Assembly (NCBI GenBank): GCA_965216945.1
Contig: CBDCGU010000003.1
Location: 3,534,001 to 3,598,000, forward strand
Length of the DNA: 64,000 nucleotides
Source: DATHZQ01 sp965216945
GTDB lineage: Bacteria; Actinomycetota; Acidimicrobiia; Spongiisociales; UBA5794
Direction of reading: 5' to 3'
Positions 8,657 through 15,807 of this stretch are shown here, in pieces (positions within the stretch are counted from its first letter, which is position 1; every line of letters starts with the position of its first letter). The position numbers and the translations under genes are program-made. Under the pieces are notes generated by a model. That model had not been told where the DNA came from. It saw only the letters and a program-made list of their open reading frames with translations, and searched no databases.

Positions 8657-9445
8657 GTGAGCGCAATCCGACCCCCGGCGGTTGCGGGGAGCTTCTATCC
8701 CGCCGATGCGGGCCGCCTGGCCGGGGAGGTGCGGGCGTTGCTCGACGCCGCCACCCCGCCGGTCGTGGAGCTCGGCGTGCGGATGGTGATCGTGCCGCAC
8801 GCCGGCTACGTGTACTCGGGGCCGGTGGCCGCCACCGCCTACGCGTTTCTCGAAGGGCGTGTGGGTGGGGATGTCCTGCTGCTCGGCCCTGCACACTTCG
8901 CCCGCTTCACCGGTCTGGCGATCTCGGATGCGGTTGCGTTCCGTACGCCGCTCGGCGACGTCGCAGTCAGCGATGGCTTACGCCAACGGTCGGGCGACGT
9001 GGCGTCGGTCCGCCCCCAACCCCACCTCCGCGAGCACAGTCTGGAGGTGCAACTGCCGTTCCTCCAGATCATTGCGCCCGAGAGCGCCTGCCTGCCCGTG
9101 CTCACCGGAGACGACGATCCCGAGACGGCGTCACAGATCATCGAGAGGGCCGTGGCGGATCCGGCGCTGACCGTCGTGGTGAGCACCGATCTCTCCCACT
9201 ACCTGGACCACGACACCGCAACACGTCTGGACAAGGAGACGGCGCAGGCGATCGTGGCGCTGGACGAGGCCGGAGTGCCGTCGGGCAGCGCCTGCGGGCG
9301 AACCGCGGTGCGGGGGGCGATGCGGGCGGCGGCCCGGCTCGGATGGCGGTGTGCGCTGCTGGATCGGCGCACCTCGGGCGAGACCGCCGGCGACCCTGCC
9401 CGGGTCGTCGGCTACGGAGCGTTTGCGCTCGGAGCCGGGGGCTGA
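8657..9445 (+). CDS. amrB: AmmeMemoRadiSam system protein B (Memo-like)
   Basis: A 262-residue Memo-family protein, related to extradiol dioxygenases. The family pattern is clear: R-P-P-A-V-A-G-S-F-Y-P at the start, V-P-H-A-G-Y-V-Y-S-G-P with the first metal-type histidine, L-L-G-P-A-H-F-A-R-F with the second, S-T-D-L-S-H-Y-L-D, and A-C-G-R-T-A-V-R-G-A-M near the end with the conserved cysteine. The GTG start gives the full-length N-terminus. It is convergent with the radical SAM partner gene, and the two coding regions overlap by 34 bp. The third member of the system (AMMECR1-like AmrA) is not in the window. The biochemical role of this set is unknown. Confidence 0.9.
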   Translation: MSAIRPPAVAGSFYPADAGRLAGEVRALLDAATPPVVELGVRMVIVPHAGYVYSGPVAATAYAFLEGRVGGDVLLLGPAHFARFTGLAISDAVAFRTPLGDVAVSDGLRQRSGDVASVRPQPHLREHSLEVQLPFLQIIAPESACLPVLTGDDDPETASQIIERAVADPALTVVVSTDLSHYLDHDTATRLDKETAQAIVALDEAGVPSGSACGRTAVRGAMRAAARLGWRCALLDRRTSGETAGDPARVVGYGAFALGAGG

Positions 9446-10533
9446 CCACGCAGCCGGCTGCGCCTGATCCGCACAGGTCGGCGTCGTGATCCCCATCCAC
9501 CCGGGCTTGCCTCGAAGACCCCGGCGCAGCGTTCTCCGCATGCGACGCAGTCACCGTCTTCGTCCAACCCCCAACCCCCGAGCTCGTAGCCGCGGCGGGC
9601 GATCAGCACGTGGCCGCATGCATGGCAGCACGTCGCTTGCGCCGCGGGGTCGAACACATTGCCGACATAGGCGTGGCGGACGCCGTTGTCGCGAGCGATC
9701 TGCCGGGCCCGGAGCAACGTCGCCGCCGGCGTTGGTGGCGGGTCGCGCAACTTGAAGTCGGGATGGAAGGCCGTGAAGTGGTGGGGCACCGATGGTCCGA
9801 GATGCTCCACCACCCAGCGGGTCATCGTATCGAGCTCGGTGTTCGAGTCGTTGCGATCCGGAATGAGGAGCGTCGTGATCTCCAACCAGACCTCGGTCTC
9901 GTGCCGCACGTACTCGAGCGTGTCGAGTACGGGTGCCAGGGACCCGGCGCAGACCCGGTGGTAGAACTCGTCGCTGAAGGCCTTGAGGTCGATGTTGACG
10001 GCGTCCATCACCGAGTAGAACTCGGCCCGAGGGGCGGGGTGGACATACCCGCTGGTCACCGCCACGGTGCGCACGCCCTCCTCGCGGCAGGCTGCAGCGA
10101 CGTCGATGGCGTACTCGTGGAACACGATGGGGTCGTTGTAGGTGAAGGCGACACTGCGACAGCCGAGCTCCGCCGCGGTTCGAGCGATCTCCTGAGGAGA
10201 TGCCGAATCGGCGAGCACGTCGTGGTCCCGCGCCTTGGAGATGTCCCAGTTCTGGCAGAAGCGACACGCCAGGTTGCACCCGGCAGTGCCAAAGGACAGC
10301 ACCGACGTCCCCGGCAGGAAGTGGTTGAGCGGCTTCTTCTCGATGGGGTCGATGCAGAATCCGCTGGAGCGGCCATATGTGGTGAGCACGATCTCACCAT
10401 CCTGGCTGGCCCGGACGTAACACAGCCCGCGCTGGCCCTCGCGCAGCTTGCACTCACGGGGACACAGGTCGCACTGCACCCGACCGTCGCCGAGGCCATG
10501 CCAGTACTTGGTTGCGGCCAAACCGGCGGTCAT
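9412..10533 (-). CDS. amrS: AmmeMemoRadiSam system radical SAM enzyme
   Basis: A 373-residue radical SAM protein. The [4Fe-4S] cluster motif is C-N-L-A-C-R-F-C-Q-N-W in the first third, preceded by G-T-A-G. An extra N-terminal cysteine set (C-D-L-C-P-R-E-C-K, G-L-C-Y-V-R) is typical of the PflA/AmrS branch. Near the C-terminus C-C-H-A-C-G-H and C-V-A-C-G-E-R-C look like a zinc ribbon or auxiliary cluster site. The final 30 residues are rich in arginine and proline and lie partly opposite the end of amrB, so they may be a late extension. The reaction is not established for the family; partnership with AmrB is inferred from adjacency. Confidence 0.9.
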   Translation of the reverse strand: MTAGLAATKYWHGLGDGRVQCDLCPRECKLREGQRGLCYVRASQDGEIVLTTYGRSSGFCIDPIEKKPLNHFLPGTSVLSFGTAGCNLACRFCQNWDISKARDHDVLADSASPQEIARTAAELGCRSVAFTYNDPIVFHEYAIDVAAACREEGVRTVAVTSGYVHPAPRAEFYSVMDAVNIDLKAFSDEFYHRVCAGSLAPVLDTLEYVRHETEVWLEITTLLIPDRNDSNTELDTMTRWVVEHLGPSVPHHFTAFHPDFKLRDPPPTPAATLLRARQIARDNGVRHAYVGNVFDPAAQATCCHACGHVLIARRGYELGGWGLDEDGDCVACGERCAGVFEASPGGWGSRRRPVRIRRSRLRGQPPAPSANAP

Positions 10534-10633
10534 GCGGTAACTGTACGTGAGCCGCTTGATCGCCGGAGGACAGCTCGGCGCCGCCCTTCAGGCTGCGCGG
10601 AGAGCGCAGACCGTCGGTCGGCGAGGGTGATCG

Positions 10634-11626
10634 TCATCCGTGTGAGGGGGTCCTGTCGGTGATGATCTCGAACGCCGCCCGATTCTCTGTCGCGAGTTCC
10701 CTGGGAGCTTGTCCCTTGCGCTCGATGCGGACACGACACGACGCAAGCTTGCTGTTGTGACACGTCTTGACGCCCCCGGGCGGGTTCCGGTAGCTCAGGA
10801 CCGCAAAGGTGGCGGCTTGTCCCTCGAATCGTGCCGAGATGCCGATGTCGCGGTCACGGGTTGCAGCCGACCACTCGTAGAAGCCGAATGAACCCTTCGC
10901 TCGAACACCCTGGTGTAGTGAGTTCAATGCATATTCGTGACCTCGATAACGGAGAACCGCCAGAGTCAGACGCGGGGTCCAGACCGGCCCCAGCTTGAGC
11001 TGTGCGGTGGCGCACTCGAGGAAAGCGTCGGGCTCGCCGTCGAAACCGGCGACCTGGCCCCACGCATAACGATCGGTGTGGCGCACGCCCCAGTTGTGGT
11101 TCTGACTGCCGATCCAGCCTTCGACGTCGTGCCGATCGTCGTCGATCGACAGCGCGCCGTCGAAGACGGCATTGGGCATCGCCACCAGAGCCTTGGCCTT
11201 GGGGAACCCTCCGTCGTACATCGTTTCGGGTAGCAGAAGCAACGGCGGCTCGTCACCGGCCCATCTGAGCGACCAACGCAGTTCTCGTCCGGCGGACCGG
11301 GCGCCTCCATCCACCTCGCCATCCCGCAACCACGAAGAACCGATCCGAAGGTCCAGCCCGGACCTCGAAAACGAGCACTCGCGCAACGGGTGGGCCTGGT
11401 AGACGGAGACCGATTCCGCTGCTTCGCCGTCGAACCATATTCCCCACAGTTCTCCTTGCGCCTGCCCGGGATCGCCCTTGGGCGCAAAGATCGTGTACCG
11501 GATCCAAAAGGCCAGCGGACGCTGGGGATGATTGGCACGGAGGAACCAACTCTCGTAGTGGCCACCTGTGGCGCCTTCTGGCATACGGAGTGCGTTCCAT
11601 CGCTCCCGATCGACTCCCTTGCTCAT
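10634..11626 (-). CDS. Lipocalin-like (AttH/CrtC/tocopherol-cyclase-like) protein
   Basis: A 330-residue protein of mixed beta sequence. The best anchor is G-W-I-G-S-Q-N-H-N-W-G-V-R-H-T-D-R-Y near the middle, the pattern seen in AttH, carotenoid hydratase (CrtC) and tocopherol-cyclase-like proteins, which form two lipocalin-like barrels binding hydrophobic ligands. N-terminal Y-E-S-W-F-L-R-A-N-H also fits these families. No signal peptide is present, so it is probably cytoplasmic. The catalytic residues of CrtC are not certain here. The gene stands alone. It may modify or bind a lipophilic compound, but no reaction can be assigned. Confidence 0.6.
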   Translation of the reverse strand: MSKGVDRERWNALRMPEGATGGHYESWFLRANHPQRPLAFWIRYTIFAPKGDPGQAQGELWGIWFDGEAAESVSVYQAHPLRECSFSRSGLDLRIGSSWLRDGEVDGGARSAGRELRWSLRWAGDEPPLLLLPETMYDGGFPKAKALVAMPNAVFDGALSIDDDRHDVEGWIGSQNHNWGVRHTDRYAWGQVAGFDGEPDAFLECATAQLKLGPVWTPRLTLAVLRYRGHEYALNSLHQGVRAKGSFGFYEWSAATRDRDIGISARFEGQAATFAVLSYRNPPGGVKTCHNSKLASCRVRIERKGQAPRELATENRAAFEIITDRTPSHG

Positions 11627-11803
11627 CCAATCAGGGTACGCAGAGCGGCCACGCCATGGCCACGACCGACGTCCGTTGCGATCCGGCGGCAGCGGGACCG
11701 TCCGTATGCGTGTCGACTCGCCCCTCAGGTCGCAATGCGCGACACGTCGCCGGTCGATCGCATAGGGTGTCGATCAACCGGTGACGAGCGAGAGGAGACC
11801 GGC

Positions 11804-12175
11804 GTGGCGTCACACAAGATCGTGCATTGGGAGTTGATGGGGCCGGATGCAGCCGCCCTCAACAGCTTCTACAACGAGTTGTTCGGATGGAAGGGCGAAG
11901 AGGTGCCCGGATTCGGCGGGTACACCATGATCTCGGGCGACGACGCCGGCGTCGGCGGGGCCATCGGGGCGGGCAACGAGCACATGCCGGCGTACCAGAC
12001 CGTCTACATCGAGGTCGAGTCGATCGACGAGCACCTCGGCAAAGTCGAGGCCGGCGGCGGCACCACCGCGATGCCGCGCACGGTCATCCCCGGGATGGTC
12101 ACCTTCGCCATGTTCCACGATCCCGCGGGGAATCTGGTCGGCCTCGTCGAAGCGGAGACGCCACCCGCCGAGTGA
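11804..12175 (+). CDS. VOC-family (glyoxalase-like) protein
   Basis: A 123-residue vicinal-oxygen-chelate protein. It starts with H-K-I-V-H-W-E-L-M-G-P-D and N-S-F-Y-N-E-L-F-G-W-K and ends with F-A-M-F-H-D-P-A-G-N-L-V-G-L-V-E, the standard beta-alpha-beta-beta-beta modules including the final glutamate. The GTG start follows AGAGGAG at 7 nt. It is a single VOC domain that would dimerise; the family includes glyoxalases, fosfomycin-type resistance proteins and dioxygenases, and none is favoured by the sequence. Confidence 0.85.
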   Translation: MASHKIVHWELMGPDAAALNSFYNELFGWKGEEVPGFGGYTMISGDDAGVGGAIGAGNEHMPAYQTVYIEVESIDEHLGKVEAGGGTTAMPRTVIPGMVTFAMFHDPAGNLVGLVEAETPPAE

Positions 12176-12239
12176 TCACGGTCCTCGTCCGAGGTCACAA
12201 CGGAGAGGTCTGCAGGGGCCGGTCCCACCCGTCCGGGGA

Positions 12240-13058
12240 TCACGACCAGGGTGTCACCGGCCGCTCCAACAACTCGCCGTCGACCTCGATGTCGACCCGC
12301 TCGTTGTAGAAGGCGATGAGATCCTTGATCTTCGGGTTCTCCGGTATGGGATCCGGGTAGCTCCACGCGACATTGCGGCCCGGCCGACCTCCATCGCCCA
12401 GCGACCAGAACCTGGCCACGCCCTTGTACGGGCAGCGGGTGACGAGATCCGACGGCTCGAGCAGGTCGAGGTTCACATCCTGCGGCGGCAGGTAGTAGCG
12501 CACGGGCAGCGTGGTCTCGAACAGAAGGTGGGGCCGATCCGATGCGGCCAGCGCCTCGCCTTCGAAGCGCACGACCACACGGCGAGTGGATGCGATGACA
12601 TCCACCCTGTGTTGCGGGTCCCTGGCATGCTCGAAGACCTCCTCCGCCTCTTCGAACCAGGCATCCATCTGGTCCCAATCAAAGGTCAGATGATCGGCGA
12701 GCGCCGCAGTGGTGCCGGCCGGGTTCGAATAGGCCCATGCCGCGTACTCCCTGACCTCGTCACCAACCCTGGCGTGCCACCACGTGCGCTCCCCGATACT
12801 CCCGGCCCGAGTGAGGACATCGGTTGCGACGTCCTCGAACGGGAAGAAGTAGCCGGGGAGGAGAGGTTTGCCGGAACCGGGTCGAACCGGCTTGCCGTAT
12901 GCCACGTGCAGCATGGCTCGCTTGGAGTCTGCGACGGTTCGTTCCCCCAGAACGGTGCGCACCCAGCGCGGTGAGGGCTCGACGCGAACCGGGGGAGCGA
13001 AGTCGGCCACGTCCGGGGTCCACGTCGCATCGTCGCCGATGACGCCTTCAGTGTCCAC
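12240..13058 (-). CDS. Tandem DUF427 protein
   Basis: A 272-residue protein built of two DUF427 modules. The first contains P-R-W-V-R-T-V-L-G-E-R-T-V-A-D-S, a lineage-typical P-G-Y-F-F-P-F-E-D-V and W-A-Y-S-N-P. The second contains S-T-R-R-V-V-V-R-F-E-G, R-Y-Y-L-P-P-Q-D-V, C-P-Y-K-G-V-A-R-F-W and A-W-S-Y-P-D-P-I-P-E-N-P-K-I. DUF427 is a small beta domain of unknown reaction. A second protein of the same layout is encoded 2 kb to the right on the other strand; the two are clearly paralogous but diverged. Confidence 0.85.
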   Translation of the reverse strand: MDTEGVIGDDATWTPDVADFAPPVRVEPSPRWVRTVLGERTVADSKRAMLHVAYGKPVRPGSGKPLLPGYFFPFEDVATDVLTRAGSIGERTWWHARVGDEVREYAAWAYSNPAGTTAALADHLTFDWDQMDAWFEEAEEVFEHARDPQHRVDVIASTRRVVVRFEGEALAASDRPHLLFETTLPVRYYLPPQDVNLDLLEPSDLVTRCPYKGVARFWSLGDGGRPGRNVAWSYPDPIPENPKIKDLIAFYNERVDIEVDGELLERPVTPWS

Positions 13059-13212
13059 CGTGGCAAGCTACCAGGGTCGGCGTGGCCCGCGAGTCCATGA
13101 TCCGGCACGATTTCCGTGATTTGGCGCGCCCGTCCCAGTTTCATCACGTTTGATGATGCGCCGCGGGCAGCCACGGGAATAAGTTCGACAGTGGTAGGGC
13201 AACGTTGGGAGT

Positions 13213-13497
13213 ATGCCAATGTTTCGAGAAGTTCGGCACGAGCGTGCTCCGAGTCCGGGACGCATCACGCTTGGCATGGTGCTCATGGTGCTGGTGGCCA
13301 TGTGGACCTTCGCTTCGCCAGGCTTTCAAGCGGGCGAGACGGCGGCAGAAGTCGTCATCGCCGAGATCCTGCATACGCCGGATGCTGTGGTGGACACGGC
13401 GAGCGAACGGCTCGATGTACGCAACCAGGGACCGGCACCGCTCGATCTCACGGCCGCCTGTGCGGCGTGCCGGGACGGTCAGGTTCCGATCGACTAG
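13213..13497 (+). CDS. Short exported protein with a truncated lamin-tail domain
   Basis: A 94-residue frame. Residues 15-42 form one hydrophobic segment that could be a signal peptide. After it comes A-E-V-V-I-A-E-I-L-H-T-P-D-A-V-V-D-T-A-S and R-L-D-V-R-N-Q-G-P-A-P-L-D-L, the beginning of a lamin-tail (LTD) domain in which V-I-S-E-V-x-x-N-P and E-x-x-E-I-Y-N are usual. The domain is cut after about 45 residues, well short of the normal 100 or so, so this may be a decayed gene. A strong hairpin terminator follows the stop. Confidence 0.45.
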   Translation: MPMFREVRHERAPSPGRITLGMVLMVLVAMWTFASPGFQAGETAAEVVIAEILHTPDAVVDTASERLDVRNQGPAPLDLTAACAACRDGQVPID

Positions 13498-13528
13498 CGA
13501 CGGACTGCACGAACGACCAGGAGAGGGA

Positions 13529-13555
13529 GCCGCCCGGCAGGTCTGGGCGGCTTTC
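13529..13555 (+). terminator. Rho-independent-type terminator
   Basis: GCCGCCC and GGGCGGC pair across a 9-nt loop and are followed by TTTCCTC. It lies 31 bp after the stop of the short lamin-tail gene and 30 bp before the end of the convergent MarR gene. Confidence 0.65.
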
Positions 13556-13584
13556 CTCGATGAGCGTGTGGAACGATCGCTTGC

Positions 13585-14085
13585 TCATCGGTCTGATCCG
13601 GGTGGCGTTCCTCTGACGATCGAACCGACCAGGGACGCCAGTGTCGTGCGCAGGTGTTCGAGATCGCCGGAACCCACGACGTCCACCAGATCCTTCTCGA
13701 TCGAAGCGAATGCCCGCATCGTCGCCTCGTGTGACTGCAGGCCCCTTTCTGCCCACGTGATCAGTTTGGCGCGGCCGTCGCTCGGATCGGCTTTGCGCAC
13801 GAAATAGCCCCGCTCGACCAGGTCATCGACGAGTTCGCCCATCGCCTGCTTCGACATGCCAGCAGCTGCCGCCAGGTCGGTGAGACGAATCCCTTCTGCG
13901 GGCACGTTGATGAAGACGGCATTGTGGGCGCGGCGCACGTCATCGAAGCCCGCCTCGGCCATGAGCTCCAGATGTCGCGTCTCCCACCAGCGTTTGAGGA
14001 CATCGAGCAGCGCGGGCAAGGGGATCGAGTCGGGGGAACCGCTCAGCATTCCCGCTGAAGCAGCCGTGATCAATGAATCGGTCAT
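13585..14085 (-). CDS. MarR-family transcriptional regulator
   Basis: A 166-residue winged-helix regulator. The recognition core is G-I-R-L-T-D-L-A-A-A-A-G-M-S-K-Q-A-M-G-E-L followed by V-D-D-L-V-E-R-G-Y-F-V-R-K-A-D-P-S-D-G-R-A-K, with the wing motif D-P-x-D-x-R. The ATG chosen starts at M-T-D-S-L-I; the frame extends 8 codons further upstream without a better signal. The gene is divergent from a small leader frame and the second DUF427 gene, and the shared promoter region carries two AGTCAGG direct repeats that could be its binding sites. The ligand is unknown; many MarR proteins sense phenolic compounds. Confidence 0.85.
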   Translation of the reverse strand: MTDSLITAASAGMLSGSPDSIPLPALLDVLKRWWETRHLELMAEAGFDDVRRAHNAVFINVPAEGIRLTDLAAAAGMSKQAMGELVDDLVERGYFVRKADPSDGRAKLITWAERGLQSHEATMRAFASIEKDLVDVVGSGDLEHLRTTLASLVGSIVRGTPPGSDR

Positions 14086-14110
14086 GGTGACTGCCGGATC
14101 ATAGTGCACC

Positions 14111-14139
14111 TTGACGGACCAGTCAGGTAGCCGTATTAT
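14111..14139 (+). promoter_or_regulatory. Sigma70-like promoter with flanking AGTCAGG repeats
   Basis: TTGACG and TATTAT are separated by exactly 17 bp, a near-consensus promoter reading rightward towards the leader frame and DUF427 gene. AGTCAGG occurs at 14121-14127 (inside the spacer) and 14142-14148 (just after the -10), 21 bp apart, which is two helical turns. This arrangement suits repression by the divergent MarR protein. Confidence 0.55.
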
Positions 14140-14176
14140 CTAGTCAGGAAACCAGACGAATGCGAGGAGAGGGGTG

Positions 14177-14419
14177 ATGCACGGCGGTGTGAATGTTCGC
14201 TGGAACCGGCCGCCGCGGACGGCGGCTGGTCCAAGCCGCAGGCGCCAGTCTCGGGCGAGGCGGGGCCCGTCGCGCCTACGCATGAGGGTCGTTCTGGTCG
14301 TATTACACCGCACGTTGCCGTTTGGGGAGCTCTTCGTCCTCGGCCCACCGGCATCCGCATATCGGGCGATCGGCCGCACCGGTGCGGAGCGAGCCATGGA
14401 ATCGGAACAGCGGCGGTGA
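14177..14419 (+). CDS. Small arginine-rich leader frame upstream of DUF427 gene
   Basis: An 80-codon frame beginning with ATG just after GAGGAGAGGGG and downstream of a near-consensus promoter. Its stop codon overlaps the GTG start of the DUF427 gene (GTGA), so translation of the two would be coupled. The product is rich in arginine and shows no recognised domain. It may be a true small protein, a regulatory leader, or only a translated 5' region. Support comes from the ribosome site and the overlap, not from similarity. Confidence 0.35.
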   Translation: MHGGVNVRWNRPPRTAAGPSRRRQSRARRGPSRLRMRVVLVVLHRTLPFGELFVLGPPASAYRAIGRTGAERAMESEQRR

Positions 14420-15213
14420 AGGAGCTCGTGGTGGCCGATGAGGCGAAGTCGCCGACCGGGATGCGCCCGTGGTGGCCGGCCGTCGAGTCGACGGCGCGCT
14501 GGGTCCGGGTGCGTCTGGGTGACGTGGTGATTGCAGACAGCAGGAGAGCGCAGCTGCTCATCGAGTACGGGGCGCCACCGGCGTTGCCGACATATTTCTT
14601 CCCGTTGGACGACGTCGACACGGATGCGCTGGTGGATCGCAGCACACTCGACGATGGTTCGATCCGCTGGTCCGTGCAGGCGGGTGATCGACGGGTGATC
14701 GATGGGGCTTGGACGCACCCAGCGGCCGATGGGCGCTTGGCAGGCATCGCCGGGATGGTTTCGTTCACTTGGACCGATCAATTGCAGTGGCTGGAGGAAG
14801 AGGAAGTTCTGTTTGCGCATGCCCGAGATCCGCACAAGCGGGTGGACGTCGCGCCCAGCTCGCGCCACGTACGAGTGCTGGTCGCCGGCGTCGAGGTCGC
14901 CAACAGCCGTCGACCGTTGCTGCTGTTCGAGACCATGCTCCCGACTCGCTTCTACCTCCCGCCGGACGATGTGCAGATGGAGATGCTGGTACCGAGTGCC
15001 ACCGTCACCCAATGCCCTTACAAGGGCACCGCCACCTACTGGTCCGTGACGGTGGACGGAGTCGTGCACGACGACCTGGCTTGGTCCTATCGGGATCCCG
15101 TCCCCGAGAACCCTCGGATCTGCGATCTGATTTGCTTCTACAACGAGTCTGTCGAGATGGTCGTCGATGGCGAGGCTCTGAGCCGTCCGGTGACTCCCTG
15201 GTCGTCCCCATAG
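14416..15213 (+). CDS. Tandem DUF427 protein, paralogue 2
   Basis: A 265-residue paralogue of the protein encoded at 12.2-13.1 kb. The first module has R-W-V-R-V-R-L-G-D-V-V-I-A-D-S and Y-F-F-P-L-D-D-V-D-T-D-A. The second has H-V-R-V-L-V-A-G-V-E-V-A-N-S, R-F-Y-L-P-P-D-D-V, C-P-Y-K-G-T-A-T-Y-W and A-W-S-Y-R-D-P-V-P-E-N-P-R-I. The start is uncertain: GTG overlapping the leader stop, or a GTG 15 bp later that sits 6 nt after AAGGAG. The last 147 bp recur almost unchanged at 61132-61278, on the far side of the catabolic island, in the same orientation. A small hairpin directly follows the stop. Confidence 0.85.
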   Translation: MKELVVADEAKSPTGMRPWWPAVESTARWVRVRLGDVVIADSRRAQLLIEYGAPPALPTYFFPLDDVDTDALVDRSTLDDGSIRWSVQAGDRRVIDGAWTHPAADGRLAGIAGMVSFTWTDQLQWLEEEEVLFAHARDPHKRVDVAPSSRHVRVLVAGVEVANSRRPLLLFETMLPTRFYLPPDDVQMEMLVPSATVTQCPYKGTATYWSVTVDGVVHDDLAWSYRDPVPENPRICDLICFYNESVEMVVDGEALSRPVTPWSSP

Positions 15214-15347
15214 CCGGGCACGCCGGCTTGCTCGACGTGCGCTTCTCAGGCGAACCGGCCGCAGGGCGGCACGAAGGCCGACCGTTCTTCAGGTCGGGCC
15301 CGATCACCGCCCCCTGAGACGGCGACCGGGCCGGCCGGAGCTGCTCG
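15061..15347 (+). repeat. Left copy of island-flanking direct repeat (DUF427 3' end plus terminator region)
   Basis: The block 15061-15207 matches 61132-61278 without gaps, with about 13 differences counted by eye. A second block 15301-15347, containing CCCTGAGACGGCGACCGGG, matches 61373-61420. Spacing between the blocks is nearly the same in both places (93 and 94 bp). The left copy belongs to an intact gene; the right copy is an orphan fragment. Confidence 0.75.
15212..15228 (+). terminator. Short hairpin after the DUF427 stop codon
   Basis: AGCCGG and CCGGCT pair around GCACG, overlapping the TAG stop of the DUF427 gene. The stem is only 6 bp and has no T-run, so its terminator role is tentative. 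Confidence 0.35.
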
Positions 15348-15536
15348 ACATCTGCTCGCTGGGTACGACCTCACCCGCGACGAGTTGTACGGGCACCTCG
15401 AGAAGCGCAAGGCCCGGACCCAGTTCCTCGAGTTCTGCCGGTACCTCCGGTCCCTCTACCCCGCCGGAGGTGCGGATCGCCATCGTGAGCGACAACTTCA
15501 CCCCGCACTTGTCAACCCGCCGTGACACCCGAGTGA
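15340..15536 (+). mobile_element. IS630-family transposase remnant (frameshifted)
   Basis: Translation gives R-H-L-L-A-G-Y-D-L-T-R-D-E-L-Y-G-H-L, then R-T-Q-F-L-E-F-C-R-Y-L-R-S-L-Y-P. After a one-base shift near 15460 it continues E-V-R-I-A-I-V-S-D-N-F-T-P-H-L-S-T. This is the central part of an IS630-type DDE transposase, where I-V-L-D-N-F-S-x-H is usual and the D-N aspartate is catalytic. Neither end of the element nor terminal repeats can be seen, and a frameshift interrupts it. It is a dead remnant at the left edge of the catabolic island. Confidence 0.7.
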
Positions 15537-15573
15537 GGTTCCCCCGGTTTCCCGGATTGTTTGGGTTGGGTGA

Positions 15574-15656
15574 TCATGCCACGGCCTCGAGGGCGGTGTG
15601 GCGCTGTTCGTAGTCGATGGGTGATCGGCAGTCGAGGCTGCTGTGTCTGTTCCCGG
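15574..15656 (-). mobile_element. IS3-family transposase (OrfB) 3'-end remnant
   Basis: On the minus strand the last 26 codons before a TGA read N-R-H-S-S-L-D-C-R-S-P-I-D-Y-E-Q-R-H, then T-A-L-E-A-V-A. This matches the conserved C-terminus of IS3-type integrase-fold transposases (R-R-R-H-S-S-L-G-Y-x-S-P-x-x-Y-E). Upstream similarity stops quickly. It is the second transposase remnant within 250 bp. Confidence 0.6.
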
Positions 15657-15748
15657 TGTGGCACGAGGCTTCGACGACCGGCTGGCGCTGGCCGCGTCGG
15701 CTTTCATCGCTGGTTGATTCGCGGTGAGCTCGGGTCTAGGGTTCGATG

Positions 15749-15766
15749 CGAACGTACGTACGTTCG
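15749..15766. promoter_or_regulatory. Island operator site 1 (upstream of amidohydrolase operon)
   Basis: CGAACGTACGTACGTTCG is a perfect 18-bp palindrome, 41 bp before the GTG of the amidohydrolase gene. Aligned over its central 16 bp it is the best of ten related sites in this window. Confidence 0.75.
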
Positions 15767-15807
15767 TCCGCCTGGTTTGCGTCCGATCGTGTTGCCTGGA
15801 GTGAGCT

